A stretch of DNA of 9,132 nucleotides, taken from contig JADGGV010000120.1 in the NCBI GenBank assembly GCA_019689775.1, forward strand, positions 1-9,132. Direction: 5' to 3'. Source of the stretch: Gemmatimonadota bacterium. GTDB lineage: Bacteria > Gemmatimonadota > Gemmatimonadetes > Longimicrobiales > RSA9. The notes under the pieces were generated by a model. It saw only the letters and a list, made by a program, of their open reading frames with translations. It was not told where the DNA came from and did no database searches. The translations under genes were made by a program, and so were the position numbers. Positions within the stretch are counted from its first letter, which is position 1. Every line of letters begins with the position of its first letter. Of this stretch, positions 5,855 through 9,132 are shown in pieces.

Positions 5855-8068
5855 TCAGTTCGCGGGAGGCCCGCCGACCGGCCGGGCGACCCGGCCGATC
5901 ACGTTCAGCAGCTCGCCGGCGGTCACCGGCTTGACCAGGTGGGCGGTGAAGCCGGCGGAGCGGCAGCGGTCGAGGTCGACCGAGCCGCCGAAGCCGCTCA
6001 TCACGATCGCCGGCGGCGCCTCTTTCGGCCCTTCCTCGCCGGCCCGCACGCGCAGCCGCGGGAGCAGGTCCAGCCCGCTGCCGTCGGGGAGCTGGAGGTC
6101 GACGATCAGCACGTCGTACGACGAGGCGCCCTCCCGCTCCGCGTCGGACGCGCTGCGCGCGAGCCGGACCGTGTGGCCGTGGCTCTCCAGCAGGCGCTGC
6201 ATCGCGGTCCCGGCCGCCGCGTCATCCTCGACCAGCAGGATCCGCAGCCCGGCGGGGTAGCCGGCGCCGGCCGCCGGCGGCTGGGGCTCCCGCGGCGCGG
6301 CATCGCCCGGCCCGCTCTCCCGCGCGGACGGCGCCCACGCCGCGCTCTGCTGCGGCGCGATCGTCGCGACCGGCAGCCGCACGCGGAACGTGACGCCGTG
6401 CCCCCGCCGACCGCTCTCCACCTCGATCGTCCCACCGTGCAGCTCGACGATCTCGCGCGCGAGCGAGAGCCCGAGGCCGCCGGCCGCAGGCGGCGTCCCG
6501 CCGGTCCGCCACCAGCGGTCGAAGACGCCGGGCACGTCGGTGGCCGCCAGGCCGGGCCCCGTGTCGCTGACGACGAGCTCGACGACGCTCCCCGCACGCG
6601 CACAGCGGACCTGCACGCGCCCGTGCGGCGGCGCCGCGCGCAACGCGTTGGCGACGAGGTGCCAGACCACCTGCTGGAGCCGTTCACGGTCGCCGACGAT
6701 CGGGCCGGCGTCGAGGTGGACCGCCGCGGACAGCTCGGTGCGCTTCATCGCGGCCGCCGGCCGGAACCACTTCACGACGCGCTCGACGAGCGGCGCCAGC
6801 GTGAGGATCGGCTCGTGGGCGACGCGCAGCCGTGCCGTGACGAGGCTGGCGGCGTCGACCAGGTCCTCCACGAGACGGCGCGCGCCGGCGGCGTTCTCCT
6901 CGATCAGCTCGAGGGCGAGCGCGGTGCCAGGGCGGTCGAGCCGCTGCTCGCGCAGCAGCTCGACCCAGCCGAGGATCGCCTCGAGCGGGGTGCGCAGGTC
7001 GGCGCCGAGGTTCTCGAAGAACCGGACCTTCGCCTGGTCCAGCGCGGCGACCTCGGCCGCCAGCCGCCGGGACCGCTCGCTGGCGAGGGCGTTCCCGATC
7101 GCCGCGGCGAGCTGGCTGGCGACCAGCTCCGCGAGCGCGCGCGACTCGTCCGACGGGCGGAACCGGTTCGCGCCCGCGACCAGCACGCCGGCCACGCGGT
7201 CGGCCGCCGGGTCGGCGATCGGCACGGCGAAGACGGTGCGCGGCGTCAGCGACGGGTCCCGCAGCACCGGATCGAGCACCCCCTCGACGCCACCCACCTC
7301 GACGGTCGCGCCCTCCTCGGCGGCGCGGCCGATCCTCCAGAGGTCGACGCCCGCGGCGCGGCCGGTCAGCTCGACGACGGCCGGCGCCGTCAGCGCGGGG
7401 CGCGAGCTCAGCCCGGCGGCCGCCGCGAAGCGCGCCTTCGTCCCGCCGGCATCCAGCAGGTACAGGAGCGCGAACGGCAGCTCGCGCGGCCACAGCGCGA
7501 GCGTCTCGGCGGCCAGCCGACACGCCTCGGCCTCCGTCCTCGCGCGCAGCGTGCGGGTGATGAGCGTCCGGAGGAGGTCGAGCCGCCGCGTCGCGAGCGC
7601 GCGCGTCGTCCGGTCGATGGCGACGGCGATCACGCCGTCGACCTGCCCGGCCGCGTCGCGCACCGGGTCGCACGCGATCGTGAAGTAGGTCTCCTCGATG
7701 TAGCCGGCGCGCTCGAGGTGGAAGAGCACGTCGTCGGACGCGGCGGGCTCGCCCGTCGCCCGGACGCGCTCGAGCAGCGGCGCGAGCGCCTCCCAGGCGC
7801 ACCCGGCGGCGCGCCCGGCCGGCAGGCCGAGCGCGGCCGGCGGCTTCGCGCCGCGGAGCGGGAGGAAGCCGTCGTTGCACAGGAACGCGTGCTCCGGCCC
7901 GAGCGCCACGCACGCGGGGAGGTAGGCGTCGAGCGCGCGGTGCAGCGCGGCGAGCCAGTGGGCGGGCCACTCCTCGGGCGGGCCGAGCGGGGTGTCGGCC
8001 CAGCGGACGTCGCGCAGGACCGACGCGGCGCGGCCGCCGCCCGGCAGGATCGGATCGGATGCGTCCAT
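5855..8068 (-). CDS. PAS-GAF hybrid sensor histidine kinase with C-terminal receiver; phosphoacceptor His replaced by Ala
   Basis: A 737-residue sensor; no membrane segments are seen, so probably cytoplasmic. Start ATG 8068 has GGGAGGT 7 nt upstream. Domains: PAS-like 20-160, opening with the W-A-D-T-P-L-G-P...W-P signature found in one class of sensor kinases; GAF about 160-325, ending VFAVPI...GVLVAGANRF; coiled-coil/DHp region about 328-410; HATPase about 430-567; Pro/Ala linker 570-605; receiver 608-730. The ATP lid looks functional: N474 (N box, HLVANALR), D502-T-G-P-G (G1), VFDRWWR (515-521, F box), GGLGLSLA (530-537, G2). The receiver has D615/D616, phosphoacceptor D657, S691 and K713. 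The H-box is degenerate: G355-A356-D357-L-R-T-P-L where S-H-E-L-R-T-P-L is expected. Codon 356 is GCC (7003-7001), two changes from His, so a single base error does not explain it. Autophosphorylation by the normal route looks impossible. It may be a pseudokinase partner, a phosphatase, or a receiver served in trans. PAP2 lies upstream on the same strand, 158 nt away. Confidence 0.93.
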   Translation of the reverse strand: MDASDPILPGGGRAASVLRDVRWADTPLGPPEEWPAHWLAALHRALDAYLPACVALGPEHAFLCNDGFLPLRGAKPPAALGLPAGRAAGCAWEALAPLLERVRATGEPAASDDVLFHLERAGYIEETYFTIACDPVRDAAGQVDGVIAVAIDRTTRALATRRLDLLRTLITRTLRARTEAEACRLAAETLALWPRELPFALLYLLDAGGTKARFAAAAGLSSRPALTAPAVVELTGRAAGVDLWRIGRAAEEGATVEVGGVEGVLDPVLRDPSLTPRTVFAVPIADPAADRVAGVLVAGANRFRPSDESRALAELVASQLAAAIGNALASERSRRLAAEVAALDQAKVRFFENLGADLRTPLEAILGWVELLREQRLDRPGTALALELIEENAAGARRLVEDLVDAASLVTARLRVAHEPILTLAPLVERVVKWFRPAAAMKRTELSAAVHLDAGPIVGDRERLQQVVWHLVANALRAAPPHGRVQVRCARAGSVVELVVSDTGPGLAATDVPGVFDRWWRTGGTPPAAGGLGLSLAREIVELHGGTIEVESGRRGHGVTFRVRLPVATIAPQQSAAWAPSARESGPGDAAPREPQPPAAGAGYPAGLRILLVEDDAAAGTAMQRLLESHGHTVRLARSASDAEREGASSYDVLIVDLQLPDGSGLDLLPRLRVRAGEEGPKEAPPAIVMSGFGGSVDLDRCRSAGFTAHLVKPVTAGELLNVIGRVARPVGGPPAN

Positions 8069-8075
8069 TCGGCCG

Positions 8076-8082
8076 ACCTCCC
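8076..8082 (-). promoter_or_regulatory. Shine-Dalgarno GGGAGGT deciding the sensor kinase start
   Basis: On the minus strand GGGAGGT sits 7 nt before the ATG at 8068. The frame extends to another ATG at 8176, but that one has no Shine-Dalgarno and would add 36 Arg/Pro-rich residues unlike the family N-terminus. Confidence 0.82.
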
Positions 8083-8112
8083 GATGGCGCGCACGGTGGG
8101 GGAAAGCGCGCC

Positions 8113-8136
8113 GACGAGATGGGCGTGGATCTCGTC
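8113..8136. repeat. 8-bp inverted repeat in the sensor gene leader
   Basis: GACGAGAT (8113-8120) and ATCTCGTC (8129-8136) are perfect reverse complements around an 8-nt spacer, giving a 24-bp dyad 45-68 nt before the sensor start. It could be a regulator binding site or a leader hairpin. The mixed base composition makes it less trivial than the surrounding GC palindromes. Confidence 0.45.
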
Positions 8137-8185
8137 CCGTCAGGGGCGCAGGAGCCAAGCTACGCGCCATCGCCACGACGCACTA

Positions 8186-8204
8186 TTCGTAGATTTTCGT
8201 AGAT
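8186..8204. promoter_or_regulatory. Tandem TTCGTAGAT direct repeat, candidate operator
   Basis: TTCGTAGAT occurs at 8186-8194 and again at 8196-8204, a 9-bp unit repeated with 10-bp centre-to-centre spacing, which is one helical turn. Read on the minus strand it is ATCTACGAA repeated. It is the most AT-rich stretch of the window, lies in the non-coding spacer between the PAP2 stop (22 nt away) and the sensor gene, and starts 118 nt before the sensor start. The spacing suggests two half-sites for a response regulator or similar dimer at the sensor promoter. Which regulator binds cannot be told. Confidence 0.5.
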
Positions 8205-8226
8205 GCGGACGCAGCGCGCGACCGGC

Positions 8227-9105
8227 TCAGAACGCGATCGCGACGCCGGCGCCGCCGGCCGCGGGGGCGACGCGCACGCGCGAGCGGCCGAAGCGCACGA
8301 CGCCGCGGCCGACCAGCGTGCCGATGAGCGCGCCGCCCGCCACGTCGCTGGCGAAGTGGGCGCCGTGGTACATGCGCGCGACGCCGACGCCGCTGGCGAG
8401 CCCGTAGGCGGCGATGCGGGCCCAGAGCGGGTGCGCCTCGGCGGCGAACACGGACGCGATCGCGAACGCCTGCGTGGTGTGGCCGGAGGGGAAGGAGACG
8501 TCGCCGCCGAACGGGTCGAAGTGATGGCTGCCCAGGTGCTGGCGCGGGCGCGCCCGACCGACCGCCTTCTTGAGCAGCGGCGTGATCACGCCGGCGGCGG
8601 CCACGCTGCTCGCGGCGGCCTCGACGCCCGTGCGGCGCAGGCCGGGCCGGTCGAGCGCGATCCCGGCCACGTAGGTCGCGACGACGATCGGGATCGACGC
8701 CTCGGCGCCGAGCGGCTCGATCGTGTTGAGCAGCGTGTTCTTGAAGCCGCGACGGTCGCGGTCGACGAAGTGGTCGACGCGCGCGTCGGCGAGGGAGAGC
8801 GCGGCGAGCCCGGCCGTCGCGGTGGGGATGGCGAGCCACTCGCGCGCGCCCCAGCGGGCGGGCGCGGTGAGCGCGTGCGCGGTGGCGGCGAACCCGAGCG
8901 ACACGTCGCGCCCGGGCGCGAAGCGCGCCGGCCCGGCCTCGGCGGCCGCGAGGCGCGCCGCGGCGGTGTCGGCCCGCGCGACTCCCGCCGTCGCCGTGTC
9001 GGCGGGCGGCCGTTGCGCGGCCGCCGGGCCGGCGCCGAGCGCGAGCGTGGCGGCAAGGAGGTACGCGGCGCGGGCGCGGGGGTGGAGCAAACGGCGCGGG
9101 GGCAT
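8227..9105 (-). CDS. PAP2 superfamily phosphatase (type 2 phosphatidic acid phosphatase-like), exported
   Basis: A 292-residue acid phosphatase of the PAP2 superfamily. All three catalytic motifs are complete. Motif 1 is K179-x6-R186-P187 (KKAVGRARP). Motif 2 is P206-S-G-H209. Motif 3 is R244-x5-H250-x3-D254 (RMYHGAHFASD). H250 is the expected nucleophile and H209 the acid. The basic N-terminus followed by AAYLLAATLALGAGPAAAQ (13-31) is a signal peptide. After it come an Ala-rich linker (about 35-65) and several hydrophobic segments (about 90-106, 137-151, 161-177, 228-243, 252-268), so the protein is probably in the membrane with its active site outside the cytoplasm. The short beta-like C-terminus ends in Phe, as in some outer-membrane proteins. 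Possible substrates are lipid phosphates or undecaprenyl pyrophosphate; sequence alone does not choose. ATG 9105 has no clear Shine-Dalgarno, and the frame stays open for the 9 codons to the window edge, so a start further upstream is not excluded. The sensor gene follows on the same strand. Confidence 0.92.
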   Translation of the reverse strand: MPPRRLLHPRARAAYLLAATLALGAGPAAAQRPPADTATAGVARADTAAARLAAAEAGPARFAPGRDVSLGFAATAHALTAPARWGAREWLAIPTATAGLAALSLADARVDHFVDRDRRGFKNTLLNTIEPLGAEASIPIVVATYVAGIALDRPGLRRTGVEAAASSVAAAGVITPLLKKAVGRARPRQHLGSHHFDPFGGDVSFPSGHTTQAFAIASVFAAEAHPLWARIAAYGLASGVGVARMYHGAHFASDVAGGALIGTLVGRGVVRFGRSRVRVAPAAGGAGVAIAF

Positions 9106-9132
9106 GGTCGGTGGCGCGGAGGTGCTGCGGCG

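Noticed and set aside
8069..8176. ATG at 8176 as sensor kinase start
   Set aside because: There is no Shine-Dalgarno, the added residues are Arg/Pro-rich, and they would run through the inverted repeat. GGGAGGT supports 8068.
5852..8407. 851-codon plus-strand open frame opposite the sensor kinase and part of PAP2
   Set aside because: The translation is Arg/Gly/Ala/Asp repeats without any family motif and runs antisense to a protein with clear PAS, GAF, HATPase and receiver motifs. Long antisense frames are expected at this GC content.

Overview
This is a very GC-rich chromosomal segment (well above 70% G+C by eye). It carries five genuine protein genes and one small unknown gene, packed tightly, with codons strongly biased to G or C at the third position. 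No tRNA, rRNA, CRISPR array, insertion sequence or phage-like gene is visible. The DUF1800/DUF1501 pair, the secreted M1 peptidase, the PAS-GAF sensor kinase and the signal peptides ending in A-A-A-Q or A-A-Q-A suggest a soil or environmental Gemmatimonadota bacterium. That placement is inference from gene style, not from a marker gene.

Layout, left to right. (1) Positions 3-2977, plus strand: a two-gene unit of a DUF1800 protein (its N-terminus is cut off by the window edge) and a Tat-exported DUF1501 protein. They are separated by a 104-nt spacer holding a G-rich arm and a repeated C-rich tract. (2) Positions 3041-3613, minus strand: a small secreted or membrane protein of unknown function, convergent with DUF1501; a GC hairpin lies between the two. 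(3) Positions 3614-4018: a divergent intergenic region with two strong inverted-repeat structures. (4) Positions 4019-5809, plus strand: a secreted M1-family zinc metallopeptidase with an intact HEXXH-X18-E site. (5) Positions 5819-5852: a long hairpin, probably a bidirectional terminator. (6) Positions 5855-8068, minus strand: a PAS-GAF-HisKA-HATPase-REC hybrid sensor. (7) Positions 8069-8226: a spacer with an inverted repeat and the window's only AT-rich motif, a 9-bp direct repeat with 10-bp spacing. (8) Positions 8227-9105, minus strand: a secreted or membrane PAP2-type phosphatase with all catalytic residues.

The strongest anomaly is in the hybrid sensor. The H-box that should read S-H-E-L-R-T-P-L reads G-A-D-L-R-T-P-L, so the phosphoacceptor histidine is alanine. 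The ATP-binding N, G1, F and G2 boxes and the C-terminal receiver residues all look intact. This protein is therefore probably not a conventional autophosphorylating kinase. It may be a pseudokinase-type sensor whose receiver is served in trans, or which signals by conformation.

Functional links between the blocks are not demonstrated. DUF1800 and DUF1501 belong together as a recurrent exported pair of unknown biochemical role. The M1 peptidase, the PAP2 phosphatase and the small protein all carry export signals, so most of the window encodes cell-envelope or periplasmic proteins, plus one signalling protein.
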